A stretch of DNA of 49,650 nucleotides from Nautiliaceae bacterium (GCA_027062985.1 JAMOSR010000019.1:1-49650), one strand, 5' to 3'. Counted from the first letter of the stretch, positions 15,896-25,144 are shown. A program made the numbers and translations. The notes: generated from the letters alone by a model not told the origin.

Positions 15896-17143
15896 TTGAA
15901 ATTAAAAACTTATACTGCACCTACTTATACGGAAGCGTTGAATAAAATTAAGGCGGAACTCGGAGATGACGTTGTTATTGTCTCAAGCAAAGAGATTAAG
16001 AAAAAAACGTTAACTTCTCCGGGTCTTTACGAAGTGGTTGTGGCGGTGGAAGAAGAAACTCCCGTAAAAAAGAAAACTTCTAAAAAAGATGATTTTGATG
16101 TAGATGAGGTAATGCTAAGGCTTTCTACGGCCGCTAAAGAGATAGATTCGACGATAGGCAACAGAGAGAAAAAATCTTTTAATTCTTATAAAGAGAGCGA
16201 ATATAAAAAACCAAATCCTTTAAAACCTCAAAACGACGAAATAGAAGAACTTAAAAAAGAGTTTAATAAACTGGCCGATACACTGAAATTTTTACAGGCC
16301 GCTATATGGGAAATGGCCCATAAAGATGAGCTTGAACTTCCTCCGGAATTCAGCGAAATTTATGCGCTTTCCCGTGCAAGCGGTATGAATCCTAAACATT
16401 TAGACGAAATTATGAAACTAACGATTAAATATATGCCTCTTAAAATGAGAAAAAACAGGGATGCGATAAAAAGATATTTTCATACTCTTTTAAAGAAAAT
16501 GATTCCTATAAGAATGGAAAGAGAGATAAAACCCCCTCACAAAAAAATTATGATGTTCGTAGGACCGACGGGAGTGGGTAAAACCACTACGATAGCAAAA
16601 CTTGCAGCAAGATATGCTTATAAGCTTCCTCACAGGCATAAAGTGGGTATTATAACGCTTGATACTTATAGAATAGGAGCCGTAGAACAGCTTATGACTT
16701 ACGCTAAAATGATGAAACTGCCTATTGAAACGGTTGTTGACCCAAGCGATTTTGAAGAGGCGTTAAACGTTTTAAGACACAATGATTATATTTTAATAGA
16801 TACGGTTGGAAGTTCTCAGCATGATAAAGAAAAAATAGAAAAGCTAAATTCTTTTTTAAAAGTGGATTCTTTTGCGGAAATAAACGTAAATCTTGTTCTT
16901 TCCGCCGTTACAAAATATGAAGATTTGACCGATATATATAATAATTTTTCTATTCTTCCAATAGATACATTTGTTTTTACAAAACTTGATGAAACCAGAA
17001 CATATGGAAATATTTTTTCTTTACTTCTGGATACTAAAAAACCGATAAGTTACTTATCTATGGGGCAAGAAGTGCCGGATGATTTAACCGTAGCCGATGC
17101 AGATTATATTATCAGAGGTATCTTATCTAAGGAGCTTAATTGA
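15896..17143 (+). CDS. flhF: Flagellar biosynthesis GTPase FlhF
   Basis: This 415-residue SRP-type GTPase sets the polar position of the flagellum and, in Campylobacter and Helicobacter, supports flagellar gene expression. It has a variable N-terminal B domain (1-130), an N domain, and the G domain with P-loop GPTGVGKTTTIAKLAARY, DTYRIGAVEQL, LIDTVGSS and TKLDETRTYG. The start is TTG at 15896. It overlaps flhG by four bases. Confidence 0.95.
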   Translation: MKLKTYTAPTYTEALNKIKAELGDDVVIVSSKEIKKKTLTSPGLYEVVVAVEEETPVKKKTSKKDDFDVDEVMLRLSTAAKEIDSTIGNREKKSFNSYKESEYKKPNPLKPQNDEIEELKKEFNKLADTLKFLQAAIWEMAHKDELELPPEFSEIYALSRASGMNPKHLDEIMKLTIKYMPLKMRKNRDAIKRYFHTLLKKMIPIRMEREIKPPHKKIMMFVGPTGVGKTTTIAKLAARYAYKLPHRHKVGIITLDTYRIGAVEQLMTYAKMMKLPIETVVDPSDFEEALNVLRHNDYILIDTVGSSQHDKEKIEKLNSFLKVDSFAEINVNLVLSAVTKYEDLTDIYNNFSILPIDTFVFTKLDETRTYGNIFSLLLDTKKPISYLSMGQEVPDDLTVADADYIIRGILSKELN

Positions 17144-18012
17144 AAACGACTCAGGCCGATAAACTAAAAACCCTTATTCAAGAGGAACAAAAGGAAAAAA
17201 AAAGATTAAAAACCAGGGTAATAGCCATTACAAGCGGAAAAGGGGGAGTCGGTAAAACGACCATTACGGCAAATTTGGGATATGCGCTTCATGCTTTGGG
17301 ATTTAAAGTTGCTTTATTTGATGCGGATATAGGGCTTGCCAACCTTGATGTGATGCTCAGGGTTAACCCTAAAAAAAATATTCTTCATGTATTAAAAAAC
17401 GAAGCCACATTGGAAGAAATAGTCGTAGAGATTGAAAAAGATTTTATTTTAATTCCGGGTGAGAGCGGTGAAGAAATAATTGATTTTGCGGATGAGGTAT
17501 CTCTTAATAATTTTATATCACAGCTTGATTTTCTTGAAAATTATGATTTCTTTTTAATAGACACGAGTGCCGGAATAGATAAAAGGGTTCAGGTATTTTT
17601 AGATGCGGCTGATGACGTGATAGTGGTAACCGTACCGGAACCTGCCGCTATTACAGATGCATATGCTATGGTAAAGGTTATAAGCGAAAAAAGAGATATA
17701 GCTTATATGATATTAAATGAGGTTCATTCGGAAAAAGAGGCTAATAATATTTTCAGTAAAATATTGACGGTTGCTAAACAGAATATAAAAAGTAATTTCA
17801 GACTTCTTATGCTAGGATTTATAAAAAATGAAAAGGCCGTTTATCTCTCTTCAACAAAAAGGGTTCTTTTTACCAAAGAATATCCTACTTTAAGTGCAAG
17901 CGAGCAGATTTTTGCCATTGCTAAAAAGCTGGCCAAAATTTCGGAACGAAAAGTGCTTGATGAAAAAAACGGATTGACAAGGTTCTTTAAGAAAATTTTT
18001 TCCGGTTTTTAA
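17140..18012 (+). CDS. flhG: Flagellar number regulator FlhG (MinD-like ATPase)
   Basis: The 290-residue ParA/MinD-family ATPase limits flagellar number by stimulating FlhF GTP hydrolysis. It has the deviant Walker A GKGGVGKTTITANLGYAL, LFDADIGLANLDVML and FLIDTSAG. The N-terminal segment TTQADKLKTLIQ resembles the FlhF-activating helix. The start is TTG, overlapping the flhF stop. Confidence 0.94.
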   Translation: MKTTQADKLKTLIQEEQKEKKRLKTRVIAITSGKGGVGKTTITANLGYALHALGFKVALFDADIGLANLDVMLRVNPKKNILHVLKNEATLEEIVVEIEKDFILIPGESGEEIIDFADEVSLNNFISQLDFLENYDFFLIDTSAGIDKRVQVFLDAADDVIVVTVPEPAAITDAYAMVKVISEKRDIAYMILNEVHSEKEANNIFSKILTVAKQNIKSNFRLLMLGFIKNEKAVYLSSTKRVLFTKEYPTLSASEQIFAIAKKLAKISERKVLDEKNGLTRFFKKIFSGF

Positions 18013-18021
18013 GGGAGATAA

Positions 18022-18360
18022 ATGAGGGGAGAAAATTTTATCTATTTTTCTACGGTCAGCGGATTTTTTATAGGTATTATTTTTGCTATAATAAAAGACC
18101 TTGACGTTGAGTCTTTTTTATTTGCCGTAATTGTTACTACGATGATTTTTTATCTTGTAGCTTTAGCGAGTGTAGCTTTTTATGTAAAATACGTGGATAT
18201 TAAAAAGATAGTTTTTTTTGATAAAAAAGAGATAGACTCCGTACTTGACGCTCAGATAAAAGATTTGGAAAAAGCGGAAGATTTTATTTATGAAAGTTAC
18301 GAATTTATTAAAAAAGTAGAACAAGAAGAGATAGAATATTTTAGAAAGAATAAACAATGA
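18022..18360 (+). CDS. Small membrane protein of the flagellar regulatory block
   Basis: The 112-residue protein has two predicted membrane helices (about 9-27 and 33-58) and a charged C-terminal tail with coiled-coil character. A small protein of unknown function lies at the same place between flhG and fliA in Helicobacter and Campylobacter, so the position supports a flagellar role. The stop overlaps the fliA start by four bases. Confidence 0.75.
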   Translation: MRGENFIYFSTVSGFFIGIIFAIIKDLDVESFLFAVIVTTMIFYLVALASVAFYVKYVDIKKIVFFDKKEIDSVLDAQIKDLEKAEDFIYESYEFIKKVEQEEIEYFRKNKQ

Positions 18361-19037
18361 CCAGTAATCCTTATATGGAGAATCTAAAATCTTACCGTGA
18401 TTCATTGGCGATTGACTATATGCCGGCCGTAAAGGCTATGGCCGCAAAACTTAAAGAGAGGCTTCCAAGCAGTGTTGATTTTAACGATTTAGTCTCAATA
18501 GGATATGAGGAACTTGTAAAACTCTCTCACAGGTATGACCCGCGCAAAAACGATAATTTTTGGGGGTATGCCCAAAAAAGAATTTACGGGGCTATGCTTG
18601 ATTTTTTAAGAAGTCTTGATACTGTTAGCAGGGGTGATAGAAAACTTATAAAGCAGGTGGATAAAATCGTTGAGGAATATCTCTCAGAATATAATGTTGA
18701 ACCCACTGATGAAGAGATAGCCGAATTGTTGGAAATAGATGTTGAAAAGGTAAAAAAGGCAAGAACGGCCGGGGATATCTATTCGGTTATGCCAATAGAA
18801 GACCAGCTTAAGTATTTTGAAAATATTTCAAAAAAAATAGAAGAAGAGGAACTTATCGATATAATAAAAAATATTTTAAAAAAACTTAGCGAAAAGGAAC
18901 AACTCATTATCCAGCTTTACTATTTTGAGGAGCTTTCTTTAAAAGAAATAGCTCAAATACTAGGGGTTACCGAAAGCAGGGTTTCTCAGATTCACAAAAA
19001 AGTAATTCAAAAAATAAGGAAGAAGCTAAATGGCTGA
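18357..19037 (+). CDS. fliA: Flagellar sigma factor sigma28
   Basis: The 226-residue sigma factor directs RNA polymerase to late flagellar promoters. Region 2 is seen in SSVDFNDLVSIGYEELVKLSHRYDP and YAQKRIYGAMLDFLR, region 3 in LDTVSRGDRK, and region 4 in EKEQLIIQLYYFEELSLKEIAQILGVTESRVSQIHKK. It overlaps both neighbours. Confidence 0.95.
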   Translation: MTSNPYMENLKSYRDSLAIDYMPAVKAMAAKLKERLPSSVDFNDLVSIGYEELVKLSHRYDPRKNDNFWGYAQKRIYGAMLDFLRSLDTVSRGDRKLIKQVDKIVEEYLSEYNVEPTDEEIAELLEIDVEKVKKARTAGDIYSVMPIEDQLKYFENISKKIEEEELIDIIKNILKKLSEKEQLIIQLYYFEELSLKEIAQILGVTESRVSQIHKKVIQKIRKKLNG

Positions 19038-20109
19038 TATTCTCTCCCAGGAAGAAATTGATGCGCTGCTTGAAGTTGTCGAAGAGGAGGACATAGCTCC
19101 CGACGAACTTGAAAAAGTCCCTGATATATTAGACCAGCGGCAGGTTACGCTTTATGATTTTAAAAGACCAAACAGGGTTTCAAAAGAGCAGTTAAGAAGT
19201 ATACGAGCAATTCATGATAAAATGGCAAGAAATCTTGCAAGCGATATTTCATCCCTTATGAGAAGTATTGTTGAAATTCAGCTTCACTCCGTAGACCAGA
19301 TGACTTACGGTGAATTTTTAATGAGTTTGCCAAGCCCTACGTCGTTTAACGTTTTTTCTTTAAAACCCCTTGATGGAAAAGGTGTTATAGAAATAAATCC
19401 GAGTATCGTTTTTCCTATGATAGACAGGCTTTTAGGAGGTCCCGGACTTCCTTTTGATACCAACAGGGAATTTACGGATATAGAGCTTAATTTGCTTGAC
19501 CAGATTTTAAGGGTTATTACCCAGAATATGAAAGAGGTATGGTCTCCGATTATAGAACTTTATCCGGTGGTTGAAGCTAAGGAGTCTTCTCCAAACGTCG
19601 TTCAGATTGTTGCTCAAAACGAAATTGTAATTATGATTGTAATGGAAATAATTATCGGTCAGACAAGCGGTATGATGAATATATGTTATCCGGTAATTAC
19701 TATAGAGTCTTTATTGCCGAGACTAGCAAGCCGTGATTTAATGTTTAGTGAGACCAGCAGCAGAAAAAGTAGAAATAAAGAGTTAAGAGCCCTTCTTAGA
19801 GGGGCGAGAGTCGATATAGAAGCTGTTTTGGGATATGCCGATTTGAATATGAAAGAGATTTTGGATTTACAAGAAGGTGATATAATAAAACTTAACCGTC
19901 CGGCAGACGATACGGTTGTTGTAAAGGTTGACGGGAGAGAAAAATTTATAGCGGAATTTGGAGTTAGAAGATACAGAAGAGCAATTAAGATAAAAGAAAT
20001 TCTAAAAACCGAACATGATGAAGTTAAAGAAATTTTAGAAAAACTTGAACAGAAAAGAAAAGAAAAATTAGAGCAGATAACAGGAGAGGGAAGTGAATCT
20101 CATGAATGA
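19030..20109 (+). CDS. fliM: Flagellar motor switch protein FliM
   Basis: The 359-residue C-ring protein begins with the CheY-P-binding peptide LSQEEIDALLEVV. It has the middle domain (FKRPNRVSKEQLRSIRAIHD, GQTSGMMNICYP) and a C-terminal SpoA domain (RPADDTVVVKVDGREKF). It sets the direction of motor rotation. It overlaps fliA by 8 bases and fliY by 17. Confidence 0.95.
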   Translation: MADILSQEEIDALLEVVEEEDIAPDELEKVPDILDQRQVTLYDFKRPNRVSKEQLRSIRAIHDKMARNLASDISSLMRSIVEIQLHSVDQMTYGEFLMSLPSPTSFNVFSLKPLDGKGVIEINPSIVFPMIDRLLGGPGLPFDTNREFTDIELNLLDQILRVITQNMKEVWSPIIELYPVVEAKESSPNVVQIVAQNEIVIMIVMEIIIGQTSGMMNICYPVITIESLLPRLASRDLMFSETSSRKSRNKELRALLRGARVDIEAVLGYADLNMKEILDLQEGDIIKLNRPADDTVVVKVDGREKFIAEFGVRRYRRAIKIKEILKTEHDEVKEILEKLEQKRKEKLEQITGEGSESHE

Positions 20110-20914
20110 ATTTGTTGATATCTTATTAAACGAAATAAAAACCACCGTAGAGAGCCTGATAGGGATAACACCTGATATAAGTCTTCTTAATTTTTCAAAA
20201 GATACCGGTCCAACTACGCCTCCATATGTTAAAGTAACCGCAAAAGCCTCTCCTAAAGGGGAAATCGTTTTTGTAATTCCTCCTGAATTTGCAACCGCCG
20301 TTGTCGATTTAATGCTTGGAGGGGAGGGGGAAGCTAAAAGCGAAGTAAACGAAGACGACCTTGATGCTATAAAAGAGCTGGTATCTAATATTTTAGGAGC
20401 TCTTGCCACCACCCTTGAAGCTCAAAGCGATTTTGAAAATATAAAATTTGAAATAACCGATATCAGTTTTGTTCAGACAAGCGAAGATTTTTCTTCTTAT
20501 GCCACCGTTATAAATATAGAATGTAAAGTTAAAGATGTTTTTAAAGTATGCCAGATATTTTTGGATGAGCCTCTTTTTAGACTTATAGCTAAAGAAGAAA
20601 AACACGAAGAAACTAAGAGTGCGGCGCCCAAATCTGCGTTAAGCGATGAGGCAAAACATCTTGAAATGCTTATGGATGTCAAACTTCAAGTAAGGGTTAG
20701 GATAGGAAGCAAAACTATGCTTTTAAAAGATGTGATTTCCATGGATATAGGAAGTATCGTAGAACTTAATCAGTTGGCAAACGAACCTTTGGATATTTTA
20801 ATAGAGGATAAAAAAATAGGAGAAGGTGAGGTTGTAATAGTTGACGGGAATTTTGGCATTCAGATTACTTCGATAGGAAGTAAAGCCGATAGATTAAAAT
20901 CAATGAAAGGTTGA
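20093..20914 (+). CDS. fliY: Flagellar motor switch protein FliY (CheC-like plus FliN domains)
   Basis: The 273-residue protein has an N-terminal CheC/FliM-like region (about 1-170, with FVIPPEFATAVVDLMLGGEG) and a FliN/SpoA domain at about 195-268 (VQVRVRIGSK-like, LNQLANEPLDILIEDKKIGEGE). It joins the C-ring with FliM. GTG at 20093 is preceded by AGGAG at six bases; ATG at 20102 is an alternative that shortens it by three residues. Confidence 0.92.
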   Translation: MNLMNEFVDILLNEIKTTVESLIGITPDISLLNFSKDTGPTTPPYVKVTAKASPKGEIVFVIPPEFATAVVDLMLGGEGEAKSEVNEDDLDAIKELVSNILGALATTLEAQSDFENIKFEITDISFVQTSEDFSSYATVINIECKVKDVFKVCQIFLDEPLFRLIAKEEKHEETKSAAPKSALSDEAKHLEMLMDVKLQVRVRIGSKTMLLKDVISMDIGSIVELNQLANEPLDILIEDKKIGEGEVVIVDGNFGIQITSIGSKADRLKSMKG

Positions 20915-20959
20915 CAATTACTAAGCTATTTGATAAATTGGCATTCAAAAAGGCTTGCC

Positions 20960-22228
20960 GTGTTTAAATTCAGTGAAATTAGCGATATGTGTATAAAGTG
21001 CGGTAAATGTATTCCGGGTTGTACCATTCATAGGATAAATCCCGATGAAGCTACATCTCCAAGGGGTTTTTTAGATATCTTAAAAGCCGTTGAAGAAGGA
21101 GAAATAGAGATAGATAAGACCTTTAAAGATACGGTTGAATCCTGTTTTTTATGTAATCAGTGTGTTGAGGTATGTCCGAATTCCCTGCCTACCGATTTTA
21201 TGATAGAAAACGCCAGGAAAAAGGTTGCCGATAAATATGGAATTGCATGGTTTAAAAGGGCTTTTTTCTTTTTGTTAAGGCACAGATGGGCGTATGATTT
21301 GGTTAGTAAACTTGGGTTTTATTTTCAGACATGCGGATTTAAAATTGAAGAGGAAAAAAAATCCATCAGAAGCAGATTTAACCTTCCTATGCTTCATAAG
21401 GGAAGACTGCTTCCCGCTTTTAGAAAAAAAACGTTTCTTAAAAAATACCCCGAAAAAATAAAAACCGAAAATCCTCAAAAAAAAGTTGCTATTTTTATAG
21501 GATGTCTTGCCAATTACAATTATACGGAAGTCGGGGACGCACTTGTTAAAATACTTAGATTTTTAAATATTGATATTTCAATACCAAAAAAACAGGCCTG
21601 CTGCGGAGCTCCCGCTTATTTTACCGGGGATTTTGACACGACAGAATATTTAATTAAAAAAAATATAGAATATTTCGAAACGTTTATCGATGAGGTGGAT
21701 GCCATTTTAATTCCCGAAGCTACTTGTATGGCTATGATAAAAAAGGACTGGGAAGAGTATATTAAGCATTATATGAATGAGGATTGGCTTAAAAGATATA
21801 AGAAAATTCAAAACAAAGTTTTTGGAACAACTGAGTGGCTTTATAAATACACAGACCTTGAAAAAAGACTTGAAAATAAAAGAAAAAACGTTAAAGTTAC
21901 TTATCATGACGCGTGTCATATGGGTAAAGTGTTTAATATTAGAAAAGAACCGAGATATCTTGTAAATAAAGTAGCCGTTATAAACGAAATGGAAAATCCT
22001 GATGTATGTTGCGGATTTGGAGGAATTACTATTCAAAGCGAAAAGTTTGAGCTTGCCAGAAAAGAGGGTCTTATTAAAGCGGAAATGATAAAAAAAGTCG
22101 ATGCCGATATTGTAAGTGCTGAATGTAGTGCATGTAGAATGCAGATAACCGAACATCTTGATAAAGTAGGAGATAAAAAGCTCTTTAAACATCCTCTTGA
22201 AATTATAGCAGAGGCTATTGATGAATAA
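20960..22228 (+). CDS. Fe-S oxidoreductase of the GlcF/LutA/HdrD type
   Basis: Two 4Fe-4S motifs lie at the N-terminus (CIKCGKCIPGC and CFLCNQCVEVCP), followed by two CCG domains (ACCGAPAYFTGD and VCCGFGGIT). This layout belongs to cytoplasmic or membrane-associated subunits of glycolate/lactate oxidases and heterodisulfide-reductase-like complexes. No flavin dehydrogenase partner is adjacent, so the substrate is unknown. GTG at 20960 gives MFKFSEISDMCIKCGKC (422 residues). An in-frame TTG at 20930 would add 10 residues but lacks a clear ribosome site. A possible promoter (TTGACA at 20911, ATAAAT near 20933) also favours the later start. Confidence 0.82.
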   Translation: MFKFSEISDMCIKCGKCIPGCTIHRINPDEATSPRGFLDILKAVEEGEIEIDKTFKDTVESCFLCNQCVEVCPNSLPTDFMIENARKKVADKYGIAWFKRAFFFLLRHRWAYDLVSKLGFYFQTCGFKIEEEKKSIRSRFNLPMLHKGRLLPAFRKKTFLKKYPEKIKTENPQKKVAIFIGCLANYNYTEVGDALVKILRFLNIDISIPKKQACCGAPAYFTGDFDTTEYLIKKNIEYFETFIDEVDAILIPEATCMAMIKKDWEEYIKHYMNEDWLKRYKKIQNKVFGTTEWLYKYTDLEKRLENKRKNVKVTYHDACHMGKVFNIRKEPRYLVNKVAVINEMENPDVCCGFGGITIQSEKFELARKEGLIKAEMIKKVDADIVSAECSACRMQITEHLDKVGDKKLFKHPLEIIAEAIDE

Positions 22229-23042
22229 TTTTTTAAACTGGTGGCAGCATATCTACGAACATTTTAATCCGGTTGCTTTTTCCCTTTTTGGTTTTCAGGT
22301 TCACTGGTATGCTTTAATGTATATTACCGCTTTGGTGTTAGGCTATTTTCTTGGTGTTAAATTCGGAGAAAAACTGGGGTTTGAGAGAAAAATTATAGAT
22401 GAATATTTTATTTGGGCGGAAATAGGAATAATTTTAGGAGCGAGAATCGGTTATTTTATATTTTATGTTCCCGATAACGGATACTATTTTACTCATCCAT
22501 GGGAGATGTTTAATCCTTTTATAAACGGAAAATTTGTAGGAATTAGGGGTATGAGTTATCATGGAGCCGTTATAGGTTTTATTATTGCCACTCTTTTATT
22601 TTGGAAAATAAAAAAAGTGGATTTGTGGAAACTTGTCGATGTGGTGGCTTTAGCCGTGCCTCTTGCTTATACGTTTGGGCGAATAGGAAATTTTTTAAAC
22701 CAGGAGCTTTACGGAAGGGCTACAGATGTTGTATGGGGAATTTACGTCAACGGAATTTTGAGACATCCAAGCCAGCTTTATGAAGCGTTTTTTGAAGGAG
22801 TGTTCAGTTTTGTTATAATATATTTGTGGTATAAAAAACTGTATAAGTGTAAAGGGGAGCTTATAGGTCTTTATTTGTTGCTTTACGGTAGTTTTAGGAC
22901 TCTTTGTGAGCAGTGGAGAGAACCCGACCCGCAGCTTGGATTTATAATAGACCATTTAACAATGGGGCAAATTCTAAGTTCTTTGATGATAATAGGAGGA
23001 ATGGGAATTATCTATTTTAGGAGGAAATTATGCAAAAATTAG
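22221..23042 (+). CDS. lgt: Prolipoprotein diacylglyceryl transferase
   Basis: The 273-residue multi-pass inner-membrane enzyme moves diacylglycerol from phosphatidylglycerol to the lipobox cysteine of prolipoproteins. The Lgt signature GRIGNFLNQELYGR, the HGAVIGF segment and FRTLCEQWREPD are present. The ATG at 22221 overlaps the stop of the preceding gene; a TTG one codon earlier is possible. Clients in this window would include the OmpA-like lipoprotein and the lipobox-bearing NapB. Confidence 0.95.
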   Translation: MNNFLNWWQHIYEHFNPVAFSLFGFQVHWYALMYITALVLGYFLGVKFGEKLGFERKIIDEYFIWAEIGIILGARIGYFIFYVPDNGYYFTHPWEMFNPFINGKFVGIRGMSYHGAVIGFIIATLLFWKIKKVDLWKLVDVVALAVPLAYTFGRIGNFLNQELYGRATDVVWGIYVNGILRHPSQLYEAFFEGVFSFVIIYLWYKKLYKCKGELIGLYLLLYGSFRTLCEQWREPDPQLGFIIDHLTMGQILSSLMIIGGMGIIYFRRKLCKN

Positions 23043-24265
23043 CGATTATAGGCGGAGGGATTAGCGGGCTTGCTTTGGCTTATTATCTTCAAAATGATTA
23101 TGAAATAACTGTTTTTGAAAAAGAAAAATGGGGAGGAAAGGCTTATACTCAAAAAGTTGACAAATATCTCTTAGAAGAGGGGGTTAACGGGTTTTTAAGC
23201 AATTCTCCGGCTACGTTAGAGCTTTGCGAAAAAATAGGGTTAAATCCTATAAAAGCCAATGAAAACAGCAAAATCAGATATATTTACGATGATAAGCTTA
23301 TAGAGATACCTTTAAAGCCTTTAGATTTTTTAAAAAGCGATATTTTGAGTTTTTTGGGAAAACTGAGAGTTGCTATGGAATTTTTTGTAGAGCCTGTATG
23401 CGACAGGGAAGAGACGGTTGAAGAGTTTGCAACAAGAAGGCTTGGGAAGGAATTTACAAAAAGAATGATGACTCCAATGCTTGCCGGAATATATGCTTCA
23501 ACTCCTAAGAAGACTTCTATGAACGCGGCTTTTCCAAAACTAAAAAAAATAGAATGCGAATACGGAAGTTTGTTTAAAGGAATGATAAAATTAAAAAGAG
23601 GGGGACAGCCAAGCGGAGAGCTTCACTCTTTTGAATGGGGAATGAGTCAGTTTATTGAAGCATTAAAAGAAAAAACAAAAGCCAAATTTATTGAAAAAGA
23701 AATAAACGAAATAGACGAACTTAACGATTTTGACAAGGTTGTTATAGCAACTCCATCTTTTGAAGCCGCTAAAATTTTAAAGAAATATGAAAAACTTTCA
23801 ACTCTTTTAAATAAAATCGAATATAATCCCGTGGCGATAGTTGGATTTGATTATGATGAAATTAAGCCTGTAAGTTTTGGGATTTTAAGCGTAAAGGAAA
23901 AATCACTTGGGATTTTAATGGATAAATATATTTTTCCAAACAGAAATGCAATAAGAGTTATGGTAGGCGGGGCTAGATATCCTGAAATTAAAGATATGAG
24001 CGAAGAAGAAATTATAGAGATTGCTAAAAATGACGTAGAAAAAATTACGGGAGCTAAGAATCCTAAATTTACATGGATAAAAGTTCACAAAAAAGCGATT
24101 CCTAATTATTCTTTGGGGCATCAAAAACTGGTAAAAGAGATATTTGAAGAAGCTAAAAAAGCGGGAATTTATTTGCATGGTAATGCTTATAAAGGAGTCA
24201 GTTTTAATGATTGTATAAAAAATTCTCTTTTTCTTTCAGAAGAACTTAAAAACTTGGTAAAATAA
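23030..24265 (+). CDS. FAD-dependent protoporphyrinogen/coproporphyrinogen oxidase (HemG/HemY type)
   Basis: The 411-residue flavoprotein has the dinucleotide-binding motif AIIGGGISGLALAYYL, then ITVFEKEKWGGKAYT, the EEFATRRLGKEF region and the family segment MLAGIYASTPKKTSM. It should oxidise a porphyrinogen to a porphyrin late in heme synthesis. The classical enzyme uses oxygen, so an anaerobe would need another acceptor (inference). It overlaps lgt by 13 bases and precedes ccdA. Confidence 0.83.
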   Translation: MQKLAIIGGGISGLALAYYLQNDYEITVFEKEKWGGKAYTQKVDKYLLEEGVNGFLSNSPATLELCEKIGLNPIKANENSKIRYIYDDKLIEIPLKPLDFLKSDILSFLGKLRVAMEFFVEPVCDREETVEEFATRRLGKEFTKRMMTPMLAGIYASTPKKTSMNAAFPKLKKIECEYGSLFKGMIKLKRGGQPSGELHSFEWGMSQFIEALKEKTKAKFIEKEINEIDELNDFDKVVIATPSFEAAKILKKYEKLSTLLNKIEYNPVAIVGFDYDEIKPVSFGILSVKEKSLGILMDKYIFPNRNAIRVMVGGARYPEIKDMSEEEIIEIAKNDVEKITGAKNPKFTWIKVHKKAIPNYSLGHQKLVKEIFEEAKKAGIYLHGNAYKGVSFNDCIKNSLFLSEELKNLVK

Positions 24266-24281
24266 TCAAAAAGGATATTTA

Positions 24282-24974
24282 ATGCTTGAAAATTTAACAT
24301 ATTCTCTTTTTGATTATTTTGATAAAATGCCTTATGTTGTGAGTTATACAGCAGGGCTTCTTAGTTTTTTGTCTCCTTGTGTTTTGCCTCTTGTGCCTAT
24401 TTATTTTTTTTATATTACGGGTATTAGCGCAAAAGAGATAAAAGAAAAAAAACTTTCAAAAGAAGAAAAAATAAAAATATTCTTAAACTCCCTTATGTTT
24501 ATAGCAGGTTTTTCAGTTGTTTTTATTTTAATAGGAGCGGCAACCGCTAATTTAATAGGCAATATATTTGCCAATAAATGGTTTAATATAATAGCTGGCC
24601 TTATAATCATATTATTTGGAATTCATTTGGGAGGATTTTATAGATTTAAATTTTTACAATTTGAAAAAAGACTTCAGCTTCAAAATACAGGAGCTTTTTT
24701 ACTTGGTTTTTCTTTTGCTTTTGGATGGACCCCGTGTATCGGTCCGATTTTTGGAACAATTGTCGGAATGGCGGCAAGCGAACCTGCTAAAAGTGTTTTG
24801 ATGATGGTTTTATACACTTTCGGACTTGCTACGCCTTTTATATTAATGGCTGTTTTTACCGTATGGAGTTTAAATTTAATAGAAAAACTGAAACAGTATA
24901 TTGGAATTATTGAAAAAATAAGCGGGATTTTATTAATAGCCGTAGGGGTTTATATGATTTATAAAGTTATATAG
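24282..24974 (+). CDS. ccdA: Cytochrome c biogenesis protein CcdA
   Basis: The 230-residue protein has about six membrane segments and the paired redox motifs SPCVLPLVP and TPCIGPIFG. CcdA carries reducing power from cytoplasmic thioredoxin across the membrane to keep apocytochrome CXXCH cysteines reduced. Its likely periplasmic partner here is the CPPC thioredoxin-like protein at 39610. It lies 16 bases after the porphyrinogen oxidase gene. Confidence 0.92.
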   Translation: MLENLTYSLFDYFDKMPYVVSYTAGLLSFLSPCVLPLVPIYFFYITGISAKEIKEKKLSKEEKIKIFLNSLMFIAGFSVVFILIGAATANLIGNIFANKWFNIIAGLIIILFGIHLGGFYRFKFLQFEKRLQLQNTGAFLLGFSFAFGWTPCIGPIFGTIVGMAASEPAKSVLMMVLYTFGLATPFILMAVFTVWSLNLIEKLKQYIGIIEKISGILLIAVGVYMIYKVI

Positions 24975-25017
24975 TTTTATAATAAAAAGCTTGTAAAAAA
25001 TTGCAATTAATAAAATT

Positions 25018-25026
25018 TGGTATAAT
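25018..25026 (+). promoter_or_regulatory. Extended -10 promoter before a candidate small RNA
   Basis: TGGTATAAT is a perfect extended -10 box, preceded by AT-rich DNA. It would start transcription near 25033, well upstream of the cytochrome gene at 25214 and just ahead of the structured segment ending in a terminator at 25135. Confidence 0.55.
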
Positions 25027-25032
25027 AAGCAT

Positions 25033-25135
25033 CAAACTTAGGAACTGACTAAATACGCTCAACAAGAGAGCAAATTTTTAAACATGTCCTAAAAGCTAAA
25101 AAGTGCAAACCGCTACGCTTTAGGTGCACTTTTTT
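25033..25135 (+). ncRNA. Candidate small structured RNA (about 103 nt)
   Basis: An extended -10 promoter lies upstream. The segment has a closing stem TTAGGA (25038-25043) with TCCTAA (25087-25092), an inner hairpin GCTC (25057-25060) with GAGC (25068-25071), and an intrinsic terminator at 25098-25135. No open reading frame fits. It matches no RNA family I recognise. It overlaps the left part of the repeat at 25044-25186, so an alternative is that it is only the body of a mobile element. Confidence 0.45.
25098..25135 (+). terminator. Intrinsic terminator inside repeat copy 1
   Basis: AAAAAGTGCA (25098-25107) pairs with TGCACTTTTT (25125-25134), followed by a run of six T. It would stop transcripts begun at the promoter near 25021 before they reach the cytochrome gene at 25214. 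Confidence 0.6.
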
Positions 25136-25144
25136 AACGCTTTT
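25126..25144 (+). promoter_or_regulatory. Weaker copy of the CACTTT 11-bp direct repeat
   Basis: GCACTTTTTTAACGCTTTT carries CACTTT and, 11 bases on, CGCTTT (one mismatch). A TAAAAT box at 25152-25157 could be the -10 of the cytochrome gene at 25214. This resembles the sites before haoA and the tetraheme cytochrome, but the first half also forms part of the terminator stem. Confidence 0.3.
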
